Source of the DNA: Ascochyta rabiei
Taxonomy: Eukaryota; Ascomycota; Dothideomycetes; Pleosporales; Didymellaceae
DNA: 64,000 nucleotides
Direction of reading: 5' to 3'
Assembly (NCBI RefSeq): GCF_004011695.2
Contig: NC_082410.1
Coordinates: forward strand, 1,550,001 to 1,614,000
Part shown: piece after piece, positions 1 through 11,359 of the stretch
Layout of the letters: each line of letters starts with the position of its first letter
Numbering within the stretch: the first letter of the stretch is position 1
The notes under the pieces: model-generated
What the model was told of the DNA's origin: nothing
Databases searched by the model: none
Seen by the model: the letters and a program-made list of their open reading frames with translations, nothing else
Position numbers and translations under genes: made by a program

Positions 1-1549
1 GTCTGTAAAAGAAAGAAAGAATATAAGGGATCTTAAAAGAGAAGAATTAAGAGAGAACAGTTAGATAGAGCTAATAACGGACTTAGACAACACAGATAAA
101 CTCTCTAGCACTAAAAAAGAGTTAACTAACATTAAAATAGGATAAAATAACCTAGAAAAAGATAATATAGCTAAGGAGAGGCGTATCTTACTTACAAGGC
201 TAAAAGATAAAGTGTAAGTTATTAAAGAGCGTTATAATAACCTAATGTTAGGACACTTTAGAGCATAAAGGACCTTAGAGAAGATTTAGCGCAGATACAC
301 CTAGAGGGGCATTAATAAAGATATATCTAACTACTACTACAACTACTTAGTATATAGGAGATTAACTGCTGCCTAACACAAACTGTATAGGTTATTATAA
401 CCTTTACTAGTGCTAAGCTAACTATAGGAGTACGTAACAATAGATTTTATTACAGAACTACCCCCTAGTAAGGTAGCTAGGTTAGTGTACAACTTAATAC
501 TAGTAGTAGTATGCAAATTAACTAAAATATTACATTATATACTAGCTAGGGCTAATTAGAATAGAAAAGACCTAGCGCATACCTAGATTAGAGAAATTAT
601 CTGCTTATACAGCGCGCCAGCACAAATTATCTTAGATTAGGGGCTGCTAATAAACTTAAAGACGTAGGAAACCTTTAACTACTATTTAAACCTAAGACAA
701 GTCTTAACGTTAGCCTATTATCCCTAGACAGATGGCTAAACAGAAAGGCAAAATTAGACTTTTAAACAGTACTTACGTTGCTATTATACTCTAGAATAAG
801 ATAATTAGGCCCTATAGATTTTAATTACAGAATTTGTATATAATAATAGTATTTACGCATCTAAAAATATAACACCTTTCTAAGCCTGTTATAGTATAGA
901 TCTAAGGAGCACAGATTAGCCTACTTTAGCATTAAAAGGCAGAGAATCTCCTCTTACAAAGGAATTAGCTGCTAGAGTTATTACCTTATAGGCTACCTGC
1001 AAAGCAAATATAGAAAAGTTAAACAAGTATTAAAAGAAACACTTAGATAAGAAATAACTACTAGCACCCTTTAAAGTAGGTGACAAAGTACTAGTCTCTA
1101 GTAAGAACATTAGGACAGTACGCCTAAAAAAGAAGCTAGACTAGAAATACCTAGGACCTAGGACTATTACAGCCTAGATTGGCCCTAGTGCATACAGAGT
1201 AGACCTGCTAGGAACAAAAGAGATCTATCTAGTATTCTATGTGTTACTGCTAGACCTATATATACTAAGAAGTTAACTCCTAATTATATAGGAATAAATA
1301 CAAGAACCTATAGTTAAAGGGGAAGAGAAGGTGTAGGATGTAGAAAAAGTCCTTAACAGAAGGTAACTAGATAATAGACAGTAGGAATACCTTATTAAGT
1401 AGGACAGATTCCCTAAATTAGAAAATTCCTAGGAAATTAGCACGAATCTTTCTAAAGAAGCGCTAAAACAATACTAGAAAATAATAAAGTAACTACTTAG
1501 ACTGCGTAATAAGACGTTAAGGTTAAAGTCTAAAAAAGGGGGGGACTAA
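1..1549 (+). mobile_element. Ty3/gypsy fragment: integrase and chromodomain, RIP-mutated
   Basis: The + strand reads as the 3' half of a Ty3/gypsy polyprotein once TAG and TAA are taken as mutated CAG, TGG or CAA. It shows an integrase N-terminal region and core (TIDFITELPPS-like at about 430-470), then the diagnostic YPxTDGQTERQN region at about 716-755, a GDKVLVSSKNI-type C-terminal segment near 1080-1110 and a chromodomain-like segment at about 1330-1410. The coding part ends near a polypurine tract at about 1534-1548. The 5' half lies off the left edge. No open frame survives, so this is a relic. The element class is clear; its right border is not, because two possible LTR starts exist (about 1550 or about 3437). 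Confidence 0.8.
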
Positions 1550-3583
1550 AAAGGCTAAAAACCTTTACTTAATTATAATTTTTCCCTATAGGGGTTTTTT
1601 AATTAATAAGTGTTTAATAGTTTACGCTAAGAGAAAACATAACTCTACCTTACCCTAAGAAATACAGACTAGCTAAAGTAGATATCTTTTAGCCTATTAT
1701 AGCTATTTCTAATATAAGGAGATAAAGAAAGTTATATACTATATTATATAGTCACAATTATAAGCAAATATAGGAGAATTAGTATAGAAGAACATCTTCC
1801 TAGTATTATTTAGACTATCTAAGAGTGTAATACACCTAATTGCTATATTAGCCTAAAACTGTCTACTAACTATAAACTTAGGTATTATTAATCTAAACCT
1901 TCTATTATAGGGAACATCTATTAACTATAACTACTACTACAGGTATAAGTAGCAGCCTTACAACTACTATAAGGCTTCTTAGCAGCAGCAGCAGCAGCAG
2001 CAGCATTAGCGGCAGCCTGCTTAGCGGCCTCTTGCTCCTCCTGCTCCTCTTAGAGTTAACTAAGTGTCTTTCTAGTGCCTATAATCTAGTACTTTAACTA
2101 AAAGAAGTTAGACATTGTTAAAATAGGTTAAAATGTGCTATAATACCTTCTTACAGAGGGTAATAGGCGCATCTAGATTAGACTTGCTACTACTCTCCTC
2201 TAACAGCTTCTTTTACTTTATCTTAGCCTTAACAGCGCTAGCCTTAGATTAGTTGCGCTTCTTAATATAGATACTAGATAAGGTTAACTTATATACGTAA
2301 GTGTTGCTATTATAGAGTGTAAGTAGCTCTTTCTACAGTAAATAGTTCCTATAAAGGTTAGATTATGCTATAATAAGCTAAAACGTGTTAGAACGTACTC
2401 TTAAATTATACCTAGTAATAAGCTAGCCTAGTTAATAATAGACTTACCTATTACAGTCTTCTTATTCATAGATATAGGCTTAGTAGTAGCAGGTGTTACA
2501 GGGGTAGTCTTAACTCTAGCAGCATTAACAATAGCAGCATAGGTAGTAGTAACTAGGTAGTAACTAGAGTAAAGGCGCGCTATGTTGCTAGAAAGCCTTA
2601 AATAGCTGTTAGTGTACTTATTAGGGCCCTAAATATGTTAAAAGATGCTAAAATAAGCTAAAAGGAGACAAAACACATACTAATAGGCAATTCTTATTGC
2701 TATTATAACACTCTCTATAGTAGTAGGCCTAGGCGTCCCTATAACGCAGGCTACCCTACAAAGCTAGGTTAGCAGAGAAACAACAGTCCCTATAGACATT
2801 ACTATTAGTAATATAGTAAAGATAGAGTATACAGCACTACTTAGCAGTCCTACTATTCTTAGTAATATTAATCTTATAGTAAGCGGGTATTAATATAACA
2901 GCTATAGCAAATAGTAGTTAGTAATAGTTAGTAACAGTTAGTAGTAGGTAGTAGCAGTCAGGAACAGTCTAAAAAGGTTACTAAGGCGTCTTGTGCGGTG
3001 CTATCTGCTAAAACGTGTTAGAACGTGCTAGAAAGACCTAGAAAATCCCTTAGCTATCCTTACAAAAGTGCTAGACAGAATAGGTTAGTACTTACTAAAA
3101 TAAAGTAGGATATAGTAGTAACTAATAAAACTAGGGGTATAGATAGCTTATATACTGCTAGCTACCTAGTTGGAGCTTTAGCCTGCACAGGCGGCTGCCT
3201 AGACCCTAGAGGTGAAGTAAGAGGTAAGAGAGGATTTCTGTTTAACTTTTACTAGGTAAAGGCAGAATTAGGATTAAGCCCTATCCAGCCTTATAAGGCG
3301 TCTAAATCGCCTAAACCTAGTTAGAATTAGCTATAACAGGACAGACAGAGTAAACACGTCTAAAGCTAGGCTAAAATAATATAGTATTGCTAATTATACT
3401 ATTATTTAAGCTAAACAATCTAAAGAAGGGAGGCACTATTAGGCGCTAGGCCTAGAGGTACCTCTGCCTATCTTAGCAAGCTACTATAGGGCTAGTCAGC
3501 CTAGACTATATAAAGGTGTCTAAGGTTATTACTAATACTCTAGTAATTAGTCTTGTTACTACATACTACGTACCTTAATACAC
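1550..3583. other. RIP-mutated repeat DNA, unassigned, with CAG-repeat tract and LTR-like end
   Basis: I recognise no protein here. A (CAG)n tract at about 1979-2005 would encode an alanine-rich, Glu/Gln-rich stretch on the - strand. At 3437-3583 a segment starting TATTAGG (possibly a mutated TGTTAGG), preceded by the purine-rich AAAGAAGGGAGGCAC and ending TTAATACA, contains a TATATAAAGG box and looks like an LTR. I found no second copy, so its limits and orientation are unproven. Confidence 0.35.
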
Positions 3584-6135
3584 CTGCTATCCTCTTTAAC
3601 CCTATCCTCCCTTATAATTGCTTTGTACACTCTTTACAGTTGCTACTTTAGACGTCTAGGGTTATAATAAGATAGCTGCTATAGCAAAGTCTAATATGTC
3701 TATAAGAATAATAATAGGCTTATTAGAGTTAAAGTGTTGTAGCACTAGGGCTTTTGTAAACTTCTCCCTAATTACAAGGAACGCTGTTTAGGCTTCCTTT
3801 AGCTAGTGCTATAGTTTGTACTATTTTATTAGTCCCTTTTAGCTTTTCCTTAGTCTTACCTTCCCTTTTTCTAGACTAGGGACCCCCTAGTCCTCTGTTA
3901 GGTTCTAGGCAGCTGTTATATAGTCTATAAGCAGTTAGACAATTCCTAAATAGTTAAAAATAAATTATTAATAGAAGTTAGTAAAGCCTAAGAACACTTA
4001 AAAGTCCTTGTAGCTTAATAGCTCTAGCTATTTAGTAATAGTGCAGACCCTTTTACGGTCTATAACTACGCTGTCTAGTGTAATAATAAATCCTAGAAAC
4101 TCTACTAACTTGCTAGAGAAGACGCACTTGCTGGCCTTTGCAAATATCCCCTATTTAACTAGGCAATCTAGGACCTCCTTAACGTGCTTATTGTAATCCT
4201 TTTTGTCCTAAGAGTAGATAAAGATGTTATTAAGGTAGACTACGTAGGTTCTATCTAGTAGGCCTTCTAGGGCTTAGTAGATGTAGGATTAAAACGTAGC
4301 TAGCGCGTTTGCTAGGCTAAAAGGTATTACTAGGTATTTAAAATAACTATACTATGTCTTAAACGCAGTCTTCTACTTATTACCTTCCTTAATCTAGAGC
4401 CTATAGTAGGTGTTATGTAGATCTAGCTTAGTAAAGACCTTTACTTTTAATAAGTAGTCTATTATCTTGCTAACTAGCAGTATAGGGTACTAGTTCTTAA
4501 TAGTTACCCTGTTTAATTCCTAATAGTTAACACACAGTCTTATAGTGCTGTCTAACTTAGGGACAAACAGGATAGGAGCTTCTGCTAGTGACTTGCTTAG
4601 ACAGATCTAGCCCTTCTCCTGTGCTGTCTTAAGGTAGTCCTAGAGGATGTCTAGCTCTCTGCAAGACAGGTTGTAGATTAGGAGGTTAGGAACCTTAGCT
4701 CTATCCTTAATCTTAATAGAGTAGTTATACTCCTAGTAGGGTGCTAGCACACTTATCTTTTATTTACTAAAGGCAAACTACTTATAATAGAGGTGTTTAG
4801 GCACGTACTTAAGTTCTTCTACATCTAGGGTATTGTTATCTAGGATAGCACTGCTGTTAAGTCCTACTGCTATAATTCTTAACTATTTAGCAAGATAGGC
4901 TGCTTCTAACGCCTGTCTAGCGTCTACCTAGTAGGCGTCTGTTAGACTGCCTATCTTTAGGCTTCTAGGATGTAGCAGATATAGCTGCTTACCTAGACCT
5001 AGTTTACTAAATAATTGTTTAGCTGTTAACAGTTAGACTCTCTTAGCATTATTAGTAAACTACTTGTAGGTTCCTGCCAAGAAATAGATATACAGGTCTG
5101 CCTTAGCTAGCTATAGATAACCTAGGACTAGGTTGTACCTAATAAATAATGTAGACTAGAACTTAGTTAGTCTAATTGTCTTAGGTACTCCTTTACTGTT
5201 ATAGCAGACTACTATTAACTAGTACTAGTTAGTTAAGGACAGCTCTGTGTTGTCTAGGACTACAGCCTTTAGTTATTAGTTAGTGCCTGCTAGGTTAAGC
5301 CCTAGGTCCCTAGCTACATCCTTAGTAATAAGGTTTAGCTCTAAGCCTAAGTTGTACAGAGCCTAGAGGGTCCTAAGGTTACTGTTAGCGTTATTAAGCT
5401 AGACTGTAACTATTATGCAGGTTTATTTCCCCTTAGTTTCTAACCCTAGCTATAGGTAAGATAGGTTAGCAACTAGGGCTTGCTATTTCCTAGGTTTAGC
5501 TTGCTACTAGAATGCTCTATACAAATGCTATCTTAAACTTATAGTTATTACTACTATCTTTAAACTTTACAAAGTTATAGGGTAGTAGAGACTCCTACTT
5601 ATTTAACTTTATTAGGAAGGTATTAACTAAATTATTAGACTTCTACTTATAGTTAAAGTACTTGTTATAGTTTTTATACTATGTAAAGACTAGGTCTTAG
5701 ATAAGCTGCTCCTCTTCTACGCAGAGGTTAGCCTAGGTCTAGATTAATCTCTTGTTAATACGTTATTAAATTAATTCCTAGTAGACACTATAGTAGATAG
5801 TGCCTATAATCTAGTAGGTACAGGTTATAGAGTCTTTAAGTACTTAAGTGTACTAGAACGCTGTGTCTATATCCTTAATCTACTAGTCTACCTACTAGGT
5901 TAATAGAGCCTCGTTATCTATCCTAAGTTTTAGCTTAGGCTAAATATTATTAAGGACTTACATTATTCTGCTAGCCTTATTAAACGCTAGGTATTAGCTA
6001 CCTAGTGCTTGTCCAGCGTGCGTCTGTTGCAGGGTTTTAACTACCTAGTTAAATTGTTATTGCTAGATTTTAATCTCCCGCTTAGTAGCACTAGACAGTT
6101 CTGCCTTATTAAGTGCTTCTAGTAATAACAGGATA

Positions 6136-6182
6136 ACGTAAGCGGTAAGCGAGTCGCTCAGGCAAGCGAGTCGCTCACCTTT
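6136..6182 (+). repeat. Left TIR with two tandem 17-bp motifs
   Basis: The TIR opens ACGTAAGC. Inside it GGTAAGCGAGTCGCTCA (6144-6160) is followed directly by GGCAAGCGAGTCGCTCA (6161-6177), a 17-bp direct repeat with one difference, likely a pair of transposase-binding sites. It lacks the RIP damage seen in the interior. Confidence 0.9.
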
Positions 6183-6215
6183 GCCAAGATCACACCTCCT
6201 TCAACCTTTCATCCA

Positions 6216-7850
6216 ATGTCTCAACAACCTGATCTCGAATTGCTTTCTTATGAGGATAGGATAGTCCTTGCTATCTAAGCTATAAAATCTGACGCGTTAC
6301 TAAGCTAGCAACGCGCTGCTGCTATCTATAACGTTCCTTAAAGGACCCTCTCTAACTAACGCGCTAAAACCACCTTACAACGCGATTCCTATCCTAACTT
6401 ATCCTAGCTTACTAGGGTTAAAGAGGACACAATTATACAATATATAAGGAAGCTTAACGCGTAAGGCTTTGCCTCTACGCTTAGCTACGTACGTGAAATA
6501 GCTAATTAACTACTAGCTACCTGTTATAGTTGCCAGGTTAGGGAAAAATAGGCCAGGAACCTTATATGCTAGAAGCCTAAGATTAAGTCTTATATAAATA
6601 GACAGCGCGATTACTAGAGAGTCCTATACAGTAACCTAGCTATTATTAGCCCCTAGTTTAACCTTATATGTAACGTTAAAGCCAAGTATAGTATCCTAGA
6701 CAAAGATACCTACAACTTTAACAAGACTAGCTTCTAGATAGGTGTTAGGGGGTCTGTTAAGGTGGTAACTGCGTCTAAGAGGCGTCTTAGACTATTACAG
6801 GTCCAGCCTGGCAACCATAAATAGGCAACGTTAATTACTGCGATTAATGCTATAGGGTAGGTTATCCCACCCTTTATTATCTTTAAAGCAAAGAACTATA
6901 ACTAAGCCTAGTATCACAACCTAAAGGATTAGCGGATTAGTGTCAGCAAGAATAGCTGGACAACGAATGAACTAGGCCTAGAGTGGCTAAAGCACTTTAT
7001 CTAGCACACAACAGCCCAGACAGTAGGTAGCTACCAGCTGCTAATTATTAATAGCTACAAGAGCTATAAGTTGCTTACCTTCTAGAATCTATGTAAGGAG
7101 AGTAAGATTATCACTCTCTGTATGCCTCCTTACACCTCCCACATCCTACAGCCACTTAATGTGGGGTGTTTTGCCCTATTAAAGCAGGCGTATAAGAAGG
7201 AAATTAATGTCTTAGTAAACTGTTATATTACCTACATTAACAAGAAAGCGTTCCTAGCTGCCTTTAATCAGGTTTTTAATAAGGCGTTCTTATCTAGTAA
7301 TATTCAATCAAGCTTCCAAGCAACAGGCTTAGTTCCAGATAACCTAGAGGTAGTGCTATTAAGGCTTAAAGTAAAGCCTTGTACGCTATCACCACCTCTA
7401 CCAGGGCCTACCCCCTAGCAACCTAAAACACCAAGCAATGCTGCTGAAATTAGAGCTTAGTTAACGCTGATATTAAAGAGAATTAGGGAATACAGAAGTT
7501 TATTAACAGAATTAATCTGTGAGATAGTGCAGCAGTTTTAAAAGGGAGCTGAAATAATAGTGCATACCTAGGTGCTGATGGCAGCTAAGATAGTTAAGCT
7601 TTAAGCAGTAAATAAAGCTGCTTCTAAGCGTAAAACATGTAAAAAGAAGCAGATCTAGCATAGTAGGACCCTATCTTAGCAAGAAGCAGAGGAGATAGTT
7701 AAGCGTAGGGATGCTGATGCGCTGGTTGAGGCTGAGAGGCGTAAGGAGAGGATGCGAACGGGTGGTGGTGGACAGGGTTCTTAACGCTGTGGGAGGTGTA
7801 GTAAGGCAGGGCACAACAAGCGCACATGTAAGAAAGATACTGTAGACTAA
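6216..7850 (+). pseudogene. Fot1/pogo-type DDE transposase, RIP-inactivated
   Basis: From ATG 6216 to TAA 7850 is exactly 545 codons in one frame, with no indel and many TAG/TAA codons. The N-terminal region is helix-turn-helix-like (YEDRIVLAI and RAAAIYNVP segments). The middle is a DDE_1 catalytic core: TYNFNKTSF, then VIPPFIIFKAKNY, LLIINSYKSYK (an LIxDGHxSH-type box with mutated residues) and MPPYTSHILQPLNVGCF. An uninterrupted 98-codon stretch lies at 7122-7418. The C-terminus has a CX2CX4HX4C zinc knuckle (CGRCSKAGHNKRTC, about 7788-7830), common in this family. Inactivation by point mutation alone fits RIP. Confidence 0.9.
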
Positions 7851-7930
7851 TTAGATTAATTTAACGTACTATAAGCTACAGTACGACGTTGTGGTGTTAA
7901 GTTATAGTGTTGCAAAGGTCTAAGGCTTAA

Positions 7931-7977
7931 AAAGGTGAGCGACTCGCTTGCCCGAGCGACTCGCTTACTGCTTACGT
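7931..7977 (-). repeat. Right TIR of the 6136-7977 element
   Basis: Reverse complement of the left TIR with two mismatches out of 47, including the same doubled motif around GCGAGTCGCTC. It is followed by the TA duplication at 7978-7979. Confidence 0.9.
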
Positions 7978-8410
7978 TAGAAGCTTATAATAACTCTATT
8001 GCAGGTTATATAGCGCGTAGCATTAGGACGTCTAGTATTATAACACCTACTGTTATAGTATCTAACTTACCCCTAATATAAGGGTTAAGTAGTAGCTCTA
8101 TAGGTAATAGTAACACCCTAAGTGTATTATCACGTTATTAAGCGTCTAGCTCCTAACTAAGGTTATTGCAAGGGGGTAGCTCCTCTATATTACTAGTAGT
8201 TAAGCAGAGGTTATATTGTCCTCCTGCCATCATAATAGCTAGGTTTTTCCTGCTCCTCTACTGCTAATTAGCTGCCTGTTCTAAGAGGAGTATAAAGGAT
8301 TTAAATTATAAGGGTACTATAGGCAGGTAATAGAGCAGAGCAAGATAGGATAAATAATAGGGTAATATTTAAGAGATAAGACAAATCCTTAATAGATAAG
8401 TCTTAAGGTT

Positions 8411-8644
8411 TGTGAATATTATATACGTGTGTGGCCAGTAGGTCCCTAGGCTTGGCCTGGGACCTGGCCGAGGTATCTCCTGGCGTAGGGAGAATACTTG
8501 TGACAAGGAGTATGCAAATGTGTTCTAAAGATAATAAGAATAAAGTATAGAGTATGTTCTAGATTATCTAGAATAATTATATAAAATGTAACTAGACAGT
8601 CACGCTAACAAATAATCTAGCCCTGTTCTTAAGGGTGGTTAACA
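8411..8644 (-). repeat. Putative 5' LTR of the - strand gypsy element
   Basis: On the - strand it begins TGTTAACCACC and ends ATATTCACA, giving TG...CA termini, with a TATA-like TTTTATATAAT inside. It directly precedes the gag-like coding on the - strand. Unlike its surroundings it is GC-richer and little mutated. The partner 3' LTR is not in the window, so the boundaries rest on termini and position only. Confidence 0.5.
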
Positions 8645-9945
8645 CCTGTTATGCTTAGAACGTGCTTAGAACTTGTTTCCTGCTACTTACTACAGGTTTA
8701 GAGATTGCCTGTTATAGGCTTAATAACGTTATACTGCTCTCTACTATTCTCTTTATTCTCTAGTATAGGGAGACTGTTCTAAAAGAGATCTACTAGATAG
8801 CTTACATCTACCTCCTTTTAAACCTATTAAATAAGATGTTTTTTATCTATGTTTAGTTAATATAATCTACTAGTAATAAAGAACTTATATCTGCTAATAC
8901 CCTAAAATATATTAAGAACATGTTTAACTATATTATATTATATCTAAATAGCTTACTTACCTACTCTTATTAGCGCTTAACCTATAGCTTATATGTGTCC
9001 TTTTTTAGTATATAACACCCTTTATTAAACCTGCAGTTAATACTAATATATAGCCTAGAGAAGATATTAGTATAATATACTTAAAATAAAAATAGAACAC
9101 GTTTATATACCTATACCTACTTTTATCTAGTTATTAAAACTCTCCTAGGGACACTACTTTAAATCTTACAGAGATTATTGTATATCTTCTCTGTAACCTT
9201 ACTATATAAATACGCTTTTAATCTGTTTTAAAGATATTTGTAGTACTTAATACTAGTACACTTATACTTCTATCTATAAGTATAGCTGTTAAGAAATAGA
9301 CAAAATATTAGTTATTTATATAATTTTATAGCCTTAGAGTACTAGAACTTAATTAAATGTGTTAGAAACGTAGTAGAAACGTGTTCTAGTAACACACCTA
9401 AGTTACTTATGCTAGTACAGCTTCTTATGTCTATAGTAATCTATATATAGTTTTAGCTAGCTAAATAATATATATATACCTATCTTAAAGACCTTTTAGA
9501 TATAGAGGCAGTGCTGTACTATACTTAAGCCTAACAGTATTAAGAGCAGTACCCTATAAACTTCTAGGTGTAAATTAGATCTTTATCTATAACACATTAG
9601 AAATATGTATAAAACACATTTACGTCTACTATACCTAATTTCTCCCTTTACTACTCTAAATAACACCTAGCTAAGTAGTAAGATCTATTTTAACTACTTC
9701 TAGAGTATTATAAAGACTAAAGCTGCTCTCTTCTCTTTTATTACTATTATAGTTACTGTTGCTTAGGGTAGGATTAAATATATAAAAAAGGTCTGCTATA
9801 CTATAAAAACATATTCTTAATAGAACTAAATAACATTTAATTAAGTTATTATGCAACTCTTAGTAAAAACTTATTACTATACCTAATATAGCTGTACTAG
9901 ACTATGCTATCTTTTAGAGATCTCTGCTAAAGCATGGTCGCCTGC
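8645..9945. other. AT-rich RIP-mutated DNA, unassigned
   Basis: Very AT-rich and dense in TAG/TAA in all frames. I saw no recognisable retroelement or transposase motif and no pair of terminal repeats. It ends abruptly near 9940, where balanced composition and the gene island begin. Confidence 0.5.
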
Positions 9946-10182
9946 CTATCTAGGTTTAGTCATGGTCCGCCCTCTAAATCTCATGGTCCGATGACCTGCT
10001 TCCTGCCTGAAGAATGTGCTGTCGTCGATATCGTCACCGTGCGCTCGCTTGCGCTTCTTTGATCGACCACAGCGCGGGCATCCTACACATGATGAGCTAT
10101 GAGCGTCTTCTATGGTCTCGGCGTCGCTTGAGCTGCTGTCGTCGTCTCGGATGAGAGGCGTCTTCTGGGTAGCTTTATCGTA

Positions 10183-11359
10183 TCATACGTTACAATCACA
10201 GCTGCGAAATCCGTGATCAGTGTACCTTCTATCGGGACCAAGTTGAGACGTACCAGATGAATCCTCCGCCGGGGCAAGCGGAGGCTTGTCTGGATCTGCA
10301 GTGAGGCATGGGGCACGTGCTTTCATTGACCATCGCCGTGTCGACAATGATGGCCATGGTGATTGCAGTGCCGGGCACCAATCGAGATGTAGCCGTAACA
10401 GTCTCCGATCTCTTCTTCGACTTACACAGCTCGTACTTACCAGACTTGACCTCTTTTGAGCCTGCACCTCGCTTGAACCGTATTTGGATGATGCTATCGA
10501 GCAATGCGAAGTCGTACTCGGATGGAACAGGGAACTTAAAACCTAATGCATCTTCGACAGTGAAAGGTGCTTGAAAGTGGGTCCATCGCGTGTCCACAAC
10601 CGTGAGGGAGTTGCGAATTTCAAGGACAACTGTGTAGATTTGCTGAGTAGAGACACTACGTATTTGGTCACTTCAACGTGATCAAGACTTGAGCATGATG
10701 GAAGCTACTCACCAGACTTTCTTGACTGACTGCGCAAAGTGCTGCAGGGAAGTCCTCATTTCGCCACATACCAAGTGGTAAAGGTCATCAAGCATAGAGT
10801 GCACACGACGTAGCAAAAGTTCTTGCCCGGGCAAGTCCCTTCTCAGGTTCTCAAGCAGAGCATGAGCGTTGTTTGCTTGAATCCGGACCTGTTGCGCGGT
10901 TGATTCTGCCTTCTCGTCATATACCTGCATTCTCTCAAGGCCGTACTCCGCAAGTAGTATGTTGATAGTGCCCATGTGCACACTGAGGTAAGTCTGTAGC
11001 CTCTTTACGTCATCGTTGTGCCCGAATGTCCACCTCAGTTGACTTGTTGCCGTCTTTATCGTACTTGAATGACTCCAGGGACCAAGTGATTTCTCGTACT
11101 TCCTGATCTTCTTCAGGAACTCTTCGAGCGGGTGCCGACAGCTCAACGCTGCGTATTTGATAGACACCAATGTGTTTGCATTCGCTGCGTTGCTTTCGAG
11201 TCGGTCAAGGTGTCTCAAGGCTGCGTCCAAGAACTGGAATTCTCGAATCAGCTCCTGGTACTCAGATTTCGCTCCGCCCACGCTCTGCAATGAGCTGGTG
11301 ATGTCGCCAATCAGTTTTCCGACTGCGATGAAATCACCAACTGAGAATCCAAAGGACAT
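10183..11359 (-). CDS. Fungal ubiquitin-like (ULD) domain protein with C-terminal zinc-ribbon-like tail
   Basis: Proposed model: complement of 10183-10201, 10254-10655 and 10713-11359, 355 residues. The start is the ATG at 11359, because MSFGFSVGDFIAVGKLIGDI is the usual beginning of this fungal family; an upstream in-frame ATG at 11443 would add 28 residues. Residues 1-215 form a helical N-terminal domain like those that precede ULD domains. After intron 1 (donor GTGAGT, acceptor CGTAG) comes the ULD fold with its typical landmarks: DALGFKFPVPSEYDFALL, IRFKRGAGSKEVKSGKYEL and LVPGTAITMAIIV. Intron 2 (donor GTACGT) joins a Cys-rich tail, CPMPHC...CPGGGFICCDC. Downstream of the proposed stop, 9946-10170 stays open in one frame with a CX2CX2C motif and a basic run, so a longer alternative C-terminus is possible. 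Such proteins are cytosolic and often sit among HET/NLR genes; the biochemical role is unknown. Confidence 0.75.

Larger units (their letters stand above)
6136..7977 (+). mobile_element. Fot1/pogo-type DNA transposon (Tc1/mariner superfamily), complete, non-autonomous by mutation
   Basis: A 1,842-bp element flanked by TA target duplications (6134-6135 and 7978-7979) with 47-bp terminal inverted repeats differing at two sites. It holds one full-length but nonsense-riddled DDE transposase frame on the + strand (6216-7850). TIRs, TA duplication, size and transposase type all agree with fungal Fot1/pogo elements. It sits inside the gag region of the - strand gypsy element, so it is the younger insertion. 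Confidence 0.93.
3600..8644 (-). mobile_element. Ty3/gypsy retrotransposon, - strand, RIP-mutated, interrupted by a pogo-type element
   Basis: Reading the - strand from 8410 down gives gag-like sequence, then a protease region, then a classic reverse transcriptase: an LDxLxDYLKTAQEKGWI-like segment near 4600-4650, a KVFTKLDLxxxY segment near 4400-4450 and the catalytic box YLNNIFIYS at about 4200-4240 (YLDD mutated to YLNN by G to A). RNase H-like sequence (KAFLVIREKFTKALVLQHF-like) follows to about 3660, where homology stops abruptly. The 5' LTR is 8411-8644. The 6136-7977 element sits in the gag region. Integrase is missing, probably displaced leftwards by another insertion. All stops are of RIP type. 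Confidence 0.8.

Noticed and set aside
1979..2050. CAG-repeat tract as a coding microsatellite
   Set aside because: It lies in RIP-mutated repeat DNA with stops around it; kept only as a note.
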